A stretch of DNA of 64,000 nucleotides, taken from positions 62,001-126,000 of the forward strand of contig JAIUPD010000010.1 of NCBI GenBank assembly GCA_020161615.1, in the 5' to 3' direction. The translations under genes were made by a program, and so were the position numbers. The DNA comes from Pseudomonadota bacterium (GTDB lineage Bacteria; Pseudomonadota; Alphaproteobacteria; Rhodobacterales; Rhodobacteraceae). The notes under the pieces are model-generated. The model saw only the letters and a program-made list of their open reading frames with translations. It was not told where the DNA came from and made no database searches. This document shows, piece by piece, positions 1 to 7,476 of this stretch (within the stretch, counting starts at the first letter, position 1; every line of letters starts with the position of its first letter).

Positions 1-1
1 G

Positions 2-607
2 CCGTCGATCATGCTTCTTGACGAGCCGCTCTCGAATCTGGATGCCAAGCTGCGCGACGCGATGCGGGTGGAACTGCGCGACCTGGTCAAATCCATCGGT
101 ACGACGACGATCTATGTGACCCACGACCAGACCGAGGCGCTGTCGATGTCGGATCGCATCGCGCTTCTGAACAAGGGCCGTCTGGAGCAGCTCGGCACGC
201 CGGACCAGATCTATAACACGCCGCGCACGACGTTTGCCGCCGAATTCGTCGGCAGTTCGAACATACTCAAGGGTCAGGTCGTCGATGTCTCGGGGCAGCG
301 CTGCACCGTCCAGCTTGCCTTTGGCATGGTGACCTGCCCGGTGACGGGCTCGGTCGAAAAGGGGCAATCGGTCGGGGTGATGGTCCGCCCGCATGGAATC
401 GCGATCAATCCGGCCGAGCCGGACGGGGCCAATTGCTTTGCCGGCACGATACGGCAGATCAGCTTCATCGGCGAGTTTCTGGACATGCAGGTGGCGGTCG
501 GCGGCGAAATCCTGAGGGTCTTCGTCAATTCCTACAAGACCCACCGCACGGGCGAGGATGTGACGGTGCAACTGCCCGTCGATCTTTGCGTCGTCCTGCA
601 GGGATAG
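2..607 (+). CDS. ABC transporter ATP-binding protein, Fbp/Pot/Ugp type (5' end outside window)
   Basis: The last 201 residues of an importer ATPase are visible; the open frame runs off the left edge, so Walker A and most of the signature motif lie outside. The first codons already encode the Walker B and D-loop region (LLDEPLSNLDAKLR), followed by the H-loop (VTHDQTEA) and a TOBE-like C-terminal region (about residues 85-195) typical of CUT1, spermidine and iron importers. The stop is 9 bp before the permease start, so the two are co-transcribed. It energises uptake through the permease at 617-2395. The substrate cannot be read from this fragment; the fused permease and the binding protein at 4877 fit an iron- or small-organic-acid-type importer. 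Confidence 0.93.
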   Translation, partial: PSIMLLDEPLSNLDAKLRDAMRVELRDLVKSIGTTTIYVTHDQTEALSMSDRIALLNKGRLEQLGTPDQIYNTPRTTFAAEFVGSSNILKGQVVDVSGQRCTVQLAFGMVTCPVTGSVEKGQSVGVMVRPHGIAINPAEPDGANCFAGTIRQISFIGEFLDMQVAVGGEILRVFVNSYKTHRTGEDVTVQLPVDLCVVLQG

Positions 608-616
608 GAGCCAGAG

Positions 617-2395
617 ATGAGAAACCCTGTGAGTCAGCCCGCCGGCATGCTGCAGCGGATCCGCGCGGTTCCGGTCGTGACGATCGTTTCGATCCTGTTG
701 CTGGCGCTGCTGCTTGTTCTGGTGGTCGCGCCCCTGGTCCTGCTGTTTCGGACCAGCCTGGCGCCGCCCGGAGAGCTTCCGTTCAACACGGATGTCTATA
801 CGCTGGAGAATTATCGCAGCGCGCTGAACAACGCGCGCCTTCCCACGCTGATCGCGAATACGCTGAAATACGCGGCCGGCACGGTCTGCATCGGGGTCGG
901 CGTGGCCTTCACAATCGCCTGGCTGGTCGAGCGGACGGATCTGCCGTTCAAGGCACTGATCCGCACCATGATGTTTTCCTGGATGGCGGTGCCGCCGGTG
1001 GTCATGGCCTTCGGATGGATCCTGCTGGGCAATCCTGGCAACGGTATCTTCAATGTCCTGCTGCGCTGGCTGTTCGACGTCAGGGGGGCGGTGATCACGG
1101 TCTATTCGATGAAGGCGATGATCATCATCACCGGGCTGGCCATCGTGCCGACCGCCTTCACCATGATTGCCGGCTTGCTGCGCAACATGGACCCCCATCT
1201 GGAAAGCGCCGGCTCGGTGCATGGGGCAAGCGGCTTCGGCGTCTTCCGAACGGTGACCCTGCCGCTTCTGGTTCCTGGCCTGCTGTCCGTGGGTATCCTG
1301 CTGTTCATGGCGATGGTTCAGGCCTTCGATCTGCCGCTGGTGATCGGCCTGACCGCCCGGGCGCCGGTCTTGTCGACGCAGATCTTCCTGCTGGCCAATT
1401 CCGACATTTCGCGGCCCGATTATTCGCTGACCGCCACCTTCGGCACCTTCTTTCTGCTGTTGGCGGCCGTCCTGATGCTGGTCTACTTCCGGACCGTGCG
1501 CATGAGCGAACGGTTCCGCGTGGTCTCGGGCAAGGCTTTCCGGCCGTCCAAACGCCCGCTCGGCGGATGGCGCCTGCCTGCCATCGGGTTCGTGGCCGTC
1601 TATTTCCTCATCATGATGCTGCCCTTCCTGGTGCTGCTCTGGACCAGCTTCCAGCCCTTCTACGCCGTGCCCTCGGCCGAGGCTTTCGGGCGGATGACCC
1701 TGCAGAACTATGCCGATGTGTTCGGGCAGTCCTTCATCATCCGCGCCCTGGTGAACACGATCATCCTGGTGCTGTTCTCGGCTACCATCGTCATGGTTCT
1801 TTCGGTGATGATCGCCTGGATCTCCGTCCGGTCCAAGGGGCGGCTGGGCAAGGCGCTCGAGGTCATCTCGTTCCTGCCGATTGCCATCCCGCCGGTGGTC
1901 CTGGCCATCGCCGTCCTGCTGATCTACCTGCGGACGCCGCTTTACGGCACGGTCTGGATCATCGTGCTCGCGCATGTGACCGCCTATATCGCCTTTGGCA
2001 CACGCACCATGAATGCGGCCCTGCTCCAGATCCACAGCGAGCTGGAAAACGCCTCCTTCGTGTGCGGCGCCGGGTGGTTCACCATGTTGCGGCGGATCAT
2101 CTTCCCGCTGCTGCTGCCCCACATCCTCAACGGCTGGCTCTGGGTCGCAGGGCACAGCGCGCGCGACATCACCTTTCCGCTGTTCCTGATCACCTCGTCC
2201 AACGTCGTCGCCGCGTCGCAGCTCTATCTGCTGTGGACCACGCCCGAGATTCCGACGGCTTCGGCGCTTGCCGTCATCCTGGTGATGGGATTGCTGTCGG
2301 TTGTGGTGCCGGTTCAGCTTTATGCGGCGCGGCTGGAAAGCGGCCGTCACCGCAAGTCGCGGGCCAACGATCCCGCCTTGGCCCCGGCGGAATGA
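617..2395 (+). CDS. ABC transporter permease, fused double-domain (FbpB-like)
   Basis: A 592-residue inner-membrane protein with two homologous permease halves in one chain. Each half carries its cytoplasmic EAA-type loop that docks on the ATPase: one around residues 190-225 (ESAGSVHGASGFGVF then LPLLVP) and one around 475-505 (ELENASFVCGAGWF then FPLLLP). About a dozen hydrophobic segments are visible. Fused permeases of this length are usual in the ferric-iron and 2-aminoethylphosphonate/putrescine-like families. The start codon follows GGAG and lies 9 bp after the ATPase stop. The aldo/keto reductase begins 16 bp downstream, probably in the same transcript. Confidence 0.92.
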   Translation: MRNPVSQPAGMLQRIRAVPVVTIVSILLLALLLVLVVAPLVLLFRTSLAPPGELPFNTDVYTLENYRSALNNARLPTLIANTLKYAAGTVCIGVGVAFTIAWLVERTDLPFKALIRTMMFSWMAVPPVVMAFGWILLGNPGNGIFNVLLRWLFDVRGAVITVYSMKAMIIITGLAIVPTAFTMIAGLLRNMDPHLESAGSVHGASGFGVFRTVTLPLLVPGLLSVGILLFMAMVQAFDLPLVIGLTARAPVLSTQIFLLANSDISRPDYSLTATFGTFFLLLAAVLMLVYFRTVRMSERFRVVSGKAFRPSKRPLGGWRLPAIGFVAVYFLIMMLPFLVLLWTSFQPFYAVPSAEAFGRMTLQNYADVFGQSFIIRALVNTIILVLFSATIVMVLSVMIAWISVRSKGRLGKALEVISFLPIAIPPVVLAIAVLLIYLRTPLYGTVWIIVLAHVTAYIAFGTRTMNAALLQIHSELENASFVCGAGWFTMLRRIIFPLLLPHILNGWLWVAGHSARDITFPLFLITSSNVVAASQLYLLWTTPEIPTASALAVILVMGLLSVVVPVQLYAARLESGRHRKSRANDPALAPAE

Positions 2396-2411
2396 GGCGA
2401 GGATTTACACG

Positions 2412-3440
2412 ATGAACTATCGTTCCCTTGGCCGCAGCGGCTTCATGGTGGCGCCGCTCGCGCTTGGCACCTTCAATTTCGGCGGGCCGACAGACGAGGA
2501 GACGTCGATCCGCATCATGCTTCGCGCGCTCGACGCCGGGATCAACCTGTTCGACGTTGCCAATTCCTACAACGAGGGCCGCAGCGAGGAATTCGTCGGC
2601 AAGGCCATCGCCGAATGGGGCCGGCGCGACGACGTGGTGATCGCGACCAAGGTGCATTTCCCGGTGGGGCAGGGGCCCAACGACAGCGGCAATTCGCGCT
2701 ATCATATCCTGCGCGAATGCGACCGCAGCCTGGCCCGCATGAAGGTCGACCATATCGACCTTCTGCAGCTGCACCGGCCCGATTTCACCATTCCCGCGGA
2801 CGAGACCTTGCGGGCGCTCGACGATCTGGTGGCCGCGGGCAAGGTTCGATACATCGGCACGTCGTCCTTTCCGGCCTGGAAGGTGATGGAGGCCGTCGCC
2901 TTGGCCGACCGGCGGGGTTGGGCGCGGCCGATCGTCGAACAGCCGCCCTATAACCTGCTCGACCGGCGGGTCGAGAATGAACTGGTGCCGCTCTGCCTTG
3001 CCCACGGCCTGTCGCTGGTGCCCTATGCGCCGCTGGCGCAGGGCGTGCTGGCCGGGCGCTATGCGTCGACCGGCGACCTTCCGGCGGATTCGCGGGCGGT
3101 CACGCGGGGCGGTGTGTATTCGGACCGGGTGAACGACGCCGGTATCGCTGTCGGGCGGGAAGTTGCCCGGCTGGCGGCAGAGGTCGGCACAAGCGCCGCG
3201 CAACTCGCCATGGCCTGGGTGCGCGACCAGCCGGCGGTGGCGGCACCGCTTTTCGGCCCCCGGACGCTCGAGCAACTGGAGCATATGCTGCCCGTTCTGG
3301 ACCTGCCCTTTCCGCCCGAGCTGCGGGAGGCCTTCGACGATCTGGTCCCGCCGGGAAGCGCGGTCACCAATTTTCACAACGGGGCACGCTGGATGAAGCA
3401 GGTGCTCGCCGTGCCGCACCCCGAAAGGACGCCCCGATGA
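2412..3440 (+). CDS. Aldo/keto reductase
   Basis: A 342-residue NAD(P)H-dependent oxidoreductase with a TIM-barrel fold. The N-terminus has the usual MNYRSLGRSGFMVAPLALGT opening. The catalytic tetrad is intact by motif: Asp48, Tyr53, Lys80 (ATKVHF) and His121 (LQLHRPD). The cofactor-binding C-terminal part is present (VPYAPLAQGVLAG near residue 200). The start at 2412 was chosen because homology begins at this methionine; an upstream in-frame start would overlap the permease. It shares an ATGA junction with the next gene. Its position behind an importer suggests reduction of the imported carbonyl compound or a derivative, but the substrate is unknown. Confidence 0.92.
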   Translation: MNYRSLGRSGFMVAPLALGTFNFGGPTDEETSIRIMLRALDAGINLFDVANSYNEGRSEEFVGKAIAEWGRRDDVVIATKVHFPVGQGPNDSGNSRYHILRECDRSLARMKVDHIDLLQLHRPDFTIPADETLRALDDLVAAGKVRYIGTSSFPAWKVMEAVALADRRGWARPIVEQPPYNLLDRRVENELVPLCLAHGLSLVPYAPLAQGVLAGRYASTGDLPADSRAVTRGGVYSDRVNDAGIAVGREVARLAAEVGTSAAQLAMAWVRDQPAVAAPLFGPRTLEQLEHMLPVLDLPFPPELREAFDDLVPPGSAVTNFHNGARWMKQVLAVPHPERTPR

Positions 3441-3820
3441 CCGCGATGGACGCCCCGATTGCCCTGGCCGATGCCTATGCCCGCGCGTTTCATGCGGGCG
3501 ACGCGGACCGGCTGCGCGAGATCTTCCTGCCTGAGTGCAAACTGCAATTCGTCGATGGCGATGCGCTCAGGTGCTTCGAGGCCCGGGCCTGGATCGACCT
3601 CGTGGCGAGCCGCCCCTCGCAGGCAGCGCAAGGGCGGGCGCTGGATTATCGCCTGGTCTCGGCCCACATGGCCGGGCCCCATTGCGCGGCCGTCGCACTG
3701 GAGATGGCCGCGGAACCCGGCACCCGTTTCAGCGATGTGCTGCACCTGCTGTGCATCGGCGGCGTCTGGAAGATCGTCGCCAAGTCCTTTGCGGTGCTGC
3801 CGGTCGCTGCCGTTCCGTAA
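3437..3820 (+). CDS. NTF2-like / SnoaL-type small protein
   Basis: A 127-residue single-domain protein. Its opening (DAYARAFHAGDADRLREIF) and its later strand-rich part, with a conserved tryptophan in GGVWKIVAKSF, fit the NTF2/SnoaL cone fold, which is used by small isomerases, cyclases and steroid-like binding proteins. The start overlaps the aldo/keto reductase stop by 4 bp, so translation is coupled. No catalytic residues can be assigned, so enzyme and binding protein are equally possible. It closes the plus-strand operon and faces the GntR gene on the other strand. Confidence 0.8.
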   Translation: MTAMDAPIALADAYARAFHAGDADRLREIFLPECKLQFVDGDALRCFEARAWIDLVASRPSQAAQGRALDYRLVSAHMAGPHCAAVALEMAAEPGTRFSDVLHLLCIGGVWKIVAKSFAVLPVAAVP

Positions 3821-3843
3821 GGCACCCGAGCGGCCTGACCGTC

Positions 3844-4596
3844 TCAACTCATGCCGAGAAACTCGGCATAGGCGGTGACGTGCCGTTCCATGAGGCGCTT
3901 CGCCTCGGCCGGGTCCTGCTTTTCGATGGCATCGGTGATGCGCCCGTGGATTCGGACCACCTGCTGGCGGACCTCGGGCGGGTTCAGGGTCTCGTCATTC
4001 GTCACGTCATAGACCGCGTGCGAGATCGATTCCATGAAGGCGATCAGCAGGTCATTGTGGCTGGCGTGAACGATGGCCATGTGCCAGTCGAGGTTGCCGC
4101 GCAGAAACCTGTCCAGATCATCGATGCCCGCGACCATTGCCGAGTGTTTCTCCTGGATCCGGGCCAGATCCTCGTCCGTGCGGTGCTTGGCGGCCAGCAT
4201 CGCGGCGGTCGGTTCGATGGCGCCCCGGGCCTCGACCAGCGAAACGCGCCGGGTCCGCCGACTGGAAATGAACAGGCTGACGGTCTTGACGATGGTGTCG
4301 CGTCCCGGCTTGCAGACCCGCGAGCCCCCGTTGCGCCCCTGCTTGGTGGCGATAAGCCCCTCAAGCTCCAGCATGCGCAGGGCGTCCCGCACCGACGATC
4401 GCGACAACCCCGAAGATTCGGTCAATTCGCGTTCATTGGGCAGCATGTCGCCATCGGACAACCGGCCGCCGACGATCTCTTCGCGCAGCTGGTTTGCCAG
4501 GACTTCCGCGGCCCGGGGGATCTTCACCGGGCCGAGCTTGAGGCTGCTGGAGGCGGATGATTTCGAGGCTGCCATCTGTTCCCGGTGCTGCGCCAT
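3844..4596 (-). CDS. GntR-family transcriptional regulator, FadR subfamily
   Basis: A 250-residue regulator. The N-terminal winged helix (about residues 25-90) contains LPNERELTESSGLSRSSVRD and the wing glycine pair. The C-terminal FCD ligand domain has an all-helical pattern with the metal/ligand motif NLDWHMAIVHASHN, a later histidine in RIHGRITDA and another in MERHV. The start at 4596 is preferred over an in-frame start 42 bp upstream because GGAGG sits 5 bp before it. It is divergent from the binding-protein gene at 4877 and convergent with the upstream transporter operon, so it probably senses the transported compound and controls both. Confidence 0.92.
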   Translation of the reverse strand: MAQHREQMAASKSSASSSLKLGPVKIPRAAEVLANQLREEIVGGRLSDGDMLPNERELTESSGLSRSSVRDALRMLELEGLIATKQGRNGGSRVCKPGRDTIVKTVSLFISSRRTRRVSLVEARGAIEPTAAMLAAKHRTDEDLARIQEKHSAMVAGIDDLDRFLRGNLDWHMAIVHASHNDLLIAFMESISHAVYDVTNDETLNPPEVRQQVVRIHGRITDAIEKQDPAEAKRLMERHVTAYAEFLGMS

Positions 4597-4638
4597 GTGA
4601 CCTCCATCCGTTGTCGTACATTTGCCAACCGATAGCAA

Positions 4639-4876
4639 ACCTCAGTTGGTACTAAACATCCACCCTTGGCAATTCTGCCACGCATATCGGCAATCATATG
4701 TCATTTATGTATCGCATTTAGTTATCTGTTAACACAAGAAATTTCTTGAGAAATTCCACCAAAGTGCGCCGATACGGATTAAAGGTCTAATATTTAGTTG
4801 ACTCGCGGTTTAGGGCGCTGCATCCTCGGGTCGACGCATGCTGAGACTGTCACTATGCGCAACAAGGGAGGAAGAC
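4639..4876. promoter_or_regulatory. Divergent promoter region with candidate GntR operators
   Basis: An AT-rich gap between the GntR gene and the substrate-binding-protein gene. TGGTACTA at 4647-4654 fits the short FadR-subfamily pattern (T-N-GT/AC-N-A). A perfect inverted repeat TGGCA-ATTC-TGCCA lies at 4667-4680, and CATAT-N8-ATATG at 4683-4700. No single promoter hexamer pair stands out. Any of the three repeats could be the operator. Confidence 0.45.
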
Positions 4877-5950
4877 ATGCCGTTCCATTCGACGATGGCC
4901 CGTATGACGGGGGCCGCAGCCTTGGCAACGTTTCTTGCAACCGGGGCACTCGCCCAGACGGTCGAAGAGCTGGTGGCAGGCGCCCGGGAGGAGGGCGAGC
5001 TTGTGGTGCTGATGCTGCACCCGACCGACAGCGCCAACCGGAACCGACTGATCGAAGCGTTCCTCGAGGAATACGATCTGGACATCAACATCGAATGGGC
5101 ACCGACGCATCCGACCGCCCTGATGGCACGGCTGAATGCCGAAAGCGCCTCGGGCGTCTTCAGCGGGGACGTGGGGCAGGGCAGCGTCGACGACCTTTGG
5201 CCCTCGGTCCAGCGGGGCTATATCGCCTCGGTCGATTGGGCCGGGATCTTTGGCGAAAACCTTCCCGGCATCGAGGCCGCGGCCTCGGGCGTGCCGCCGG
5301 AAATGGAGGGGACGGTCCTCTCGATGTTCGACCTCGTTTACGGGCTGATCTGGAACCCTGAATTCGTCGAGGAAAGCGAGCTGCCGGTCACCGTGGCCGA
5401 TCTGACCGCGCCGGAATGGGCCGGCAGACTGGCGCTCAATTCCTACCATATCGCACCGGTCGACTACCTCAGCTACGCCATCGGCGAGGACGAGACCGTG
5501 GCGATCGTCGAGGGGCTGCTGGCCAATTCCCCGATCCTGAAGCCGGGAAGCGGTGCGGTGGGCGCGGCCGTCTCAGGCGGTGAGGCGGCGGTGGGAACCG
5601 GCATGTCCTACGCCACCGACCTGGCCATCGCCCGCGGCGAGCCCATCCGTTTCCGTCCCTTCGCCGATTACACGCCGGTTCTGGGCATGAAGACCTTCGT
5701 CCCGGAATTCGCGCCGCACCCGAATGCCGCACGCCTGTTTGCCGCCTGGTTCGCCACCCGGGGCATCGAAATGATCGGGGAAGAGGAGCATATCGGTCAG
5801 CTGGCCAATCCGAACTCGACCGTCGGCGCCGCGCTGCTGCAGCAGATCGAAGAAGCGGGTTCGACCATCGTGTCGGTCTCCTCGGTCGCGCAGTTCGACC
5901 AACTGGCGGAAACGCGCCGGATCATCGACGCCATGATCGCCGATCAGTAA
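4877..5950 (+). CDS. ABC transporter substrate-binding protein, iron/Fbp type
   Basis: A 357-residue periplasmic binding protein. The chosen start follows GGGAGGAAGAC; it gives a signal peptide with a hydrophobic core (ARMTGAAALATFLATGALAQ) cut near residue 26, whereas the earlier in-frame start has no ribosome-binding site. The mature part begins VEELVAGAREEGELVV, as in ferric-iron and spermidine/putrescine-like binding proteins. It has no permease or ATPase of its own downstream, so the most likely partner is the importer at 2-2395, from which it is separated by the divergent GntR gene. A strong hairpin follows the stop. Confidence 0.88.
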   Translation: MPFHSTMARMTGAAALATFLATGALAQTVEELVAGAREEGELVVLMLHPTDSANRNRLIEAFLEEYDLDINIEWAPTHPTALMARLNAESASGVFSGDVGQGSVDDLWPSVQRGYIASVDWAGIFGENLPGIEAAASGVPPEMEGTVLSMFDLVYGLIWNPEFVEESELPVTVADLTAPEWAGRLALNSYHIAPVDYLSYAIGEDETVAIVEGLLANSPILKPGSGAVGAAVSGGEAAVGTGMSYATDLAIARGEPIRFRPFADYTPVLGMKTFVPEFAPHPNAARLFAAWFATRGIEMIGEEEHIGQLANPNSTVGAALLQQIEEAGSTIVSVSSVAQFDQLAETRRIIDAMIADQ

Positions 5951-6022
5951 GCCGATTGCGCGCGCGGGTCAGTCCCGGCCGCTGAAAGTCGGCCGCGTTC
6001 CGGTCGGGAACCGCTTGCGTCG

Positions 6023-6054
6023 AACGATGCGCCTCCGTTGGATGGCGCATCGTT
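6023..6054 (+). terminator. Rho-independent-type terminator of the binding-protein gene
   Basis: An 11-bp perfect stem, AACGATGCGCC at 6023-6033 with GGCGCATCGTT at 6044-6054 and a 10-nt loop, is followed on the plus strand by a short T-rich run (TTTCTGTCT). It sits between the convergent ends of the binding-protein gene and cysG. No T-run follows it in the minus direction. Confidence 0.7.
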
Positions 6055-6060
6055 TCTGTC

Positions 6061-7467
6061 TCACGTCGCGTAATGCCGGTGCTGGACGAGAGCCTGGCTG
6101 CGCGCGGCGATGGGTGCCACCCGGCTGCGCCGCGCGACCGCCTTTGGCCAGCGCAACAGGATGATCGCCCCGCTGCCGAGGTCTGCTACCAGATCGGGCA
6201 AGCCGCCCAGCCGCCCGCTGAGATGCTGTTCCTCGGCCGATTGCGCGGCGACAATGACATCCACCTCAAGATCCTGCGGCGTCCCGGCCGCCAGCAGCCG
6301 GTCGCGAATCTGCGGCGCCGCGCCGACCGCCATGTAGAAGCAGGTGGTCGTCCCCGGCGAAACATGCGCGGCCCAATCCGGCGACGGGTCGCCGGGGCGG
6401 CAGCGGCCGGTGGTCAGCGCCAACGTATCGGTCTCGCCCCGCTCGGTGAGGGATCGCGTCAACGAGGCCGCGGCACCAGCAGCGGCCGTGACGCCCGGCA
6501 CGATCTCGACCGCGATACCAGCGGCGCGGGCGGCAGCGATTTCCTCGGTCGCGCGGCCAAAGACGCCGGGATCGCCGGATTTCAACCGTACCACCAGCTT
6601 GCCGGCGCGGGCCGCAGCGACGATCACGCCATTGATGCGGTCCTGCGGCCAGGCATTGCCGCCGACCTCTTTTCCGACGCTGATCCGTTCGGCATCGCGC
6701 CGGGCCAGGTCGAGGACGGCCGGATCGACCAGCCGGTCATAGAAGATCACATCCGCCTCCTGCAGACGGCGCAATCCGCGCAAGGTGAGCAGGTCGGCCG
6801 CCCCCGGTCCGGCGCCGATCAGGCTGATCCGGCCAGCGGGCGGCGGCGGGCCTCCGGCGGCGATGGCCGTCTTGATCTGCTGTGCCGCCGCGTCGATGCC
6901 ATCGGTCGGCTTGACCGCGCGAAACACCCAATTCCAGAAGGCCCGGCGCCGGTCATGGGGGATCCCCGCTTCCACCGCTCCGCGCAGGCGCCCGGCCAGG
7001 GCCGCCAGATCGCCCAGTCGCGGCTCCAGCAGCGTTTCGATCCGCGCCCGGATGTTGCGGCCCAGCACCGGGGCGGTGCCCTCGGTGCCGATGGCGACCA
7101 CGACCGGGTCACGGTCGACGATGGCCGGGGTAAAGGCGTCGCACAGCGCCGGGCGGTCGACGACATTCACCAGTGCCGCGCCCCGCGCCTTGGCCAGACG
7201 GTGCAACGCCCTGTCGCGCGCGGCATCGCCGGTAGCGACAAAGACCAGGCTGGCGCCGGCCCAGTCGGCCTCGGCGGGGTCGGTCAGGTGCCGGGCGCGA
7301 CCGGCGCCGACCAGGCCCGCCAGTTCGGGGTCAAGGACCGGCGCGACCAGCACCATCCCGGCGGTGGTCCGGGCGATCAGCCGCGCTTTCTGCGCGGCCT
7401 GTTCCCCGCCGCCGGCGATGATGACGGTGCGCTGGGTCATGGTCAGGAACATCGGGAAGGTTTGCAT
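6061..7467 (-). CDS. cysG: Siroheme synthase CysG (trifunctional)
   Basis: A 468-residue cytoplasmic enzyme making siroheme, the prosthetic group of NirB. The N-terminal half is the precorrin-2 dehydrogenase/ferrochelatase module, with an NAD-binding IIAGGGEQAAQKARL near residue 14. The C-terminal half, from about residue 215, is the SAM uroporphyrinogen-III C-methyltransferase: ISLIGAGPGAADLLTLRG, then VRLKSGDPGVFGR and VPGVTAA. The length matches the fused enzyme. The start is 9 bp after the nitrate reductase stop, so it is the last gene of the nitrate-assimilation operon and cofactor supply is co-expressed with its user. Confidence 0.95.
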   Translation of the reverse strand: MQTFPMFLTMTQRTVIIAGGGEQAAQKARLIARTTAGMVLVAPVLDPELAGLVGAGRARHLTDPAEADWAGASLVFVATGDAARDRALHRLAKARGAALVNVVDRPALCDAFTPAIVDRDPVVVAIGTEGTAPVLGRNIRARIETLLEPRLGDLAALAGRLRGAVEAGIPHDRRRAFWNWVFRAVKPTDGIDAAAQQIKTAIAAGGPPPPAGRISLIGAGPGAADLLTLRGLRRLQEADVIFYDRLVDPAVLDLARRDAERISVGKEVGGNAWPQDRINGVIVAAARAGKLVVRLKSGDPGVFGRATEEIAAARAAGIAVEIVPGVTAAAGAAASLTRSLTERGETDTLALTTGRCRPGDPSPDWAAHVSPGTTTCFYMAVGAAPQIRDRLLAAGTPQDLEVDVIVAAQSAEEQHLSGRLGGLPDLVADLGSGAIILLRWPKAVARRSRVAPIAARSQALVQHRHYAT

Positions 7468-7476
7468 GATCCGGTC

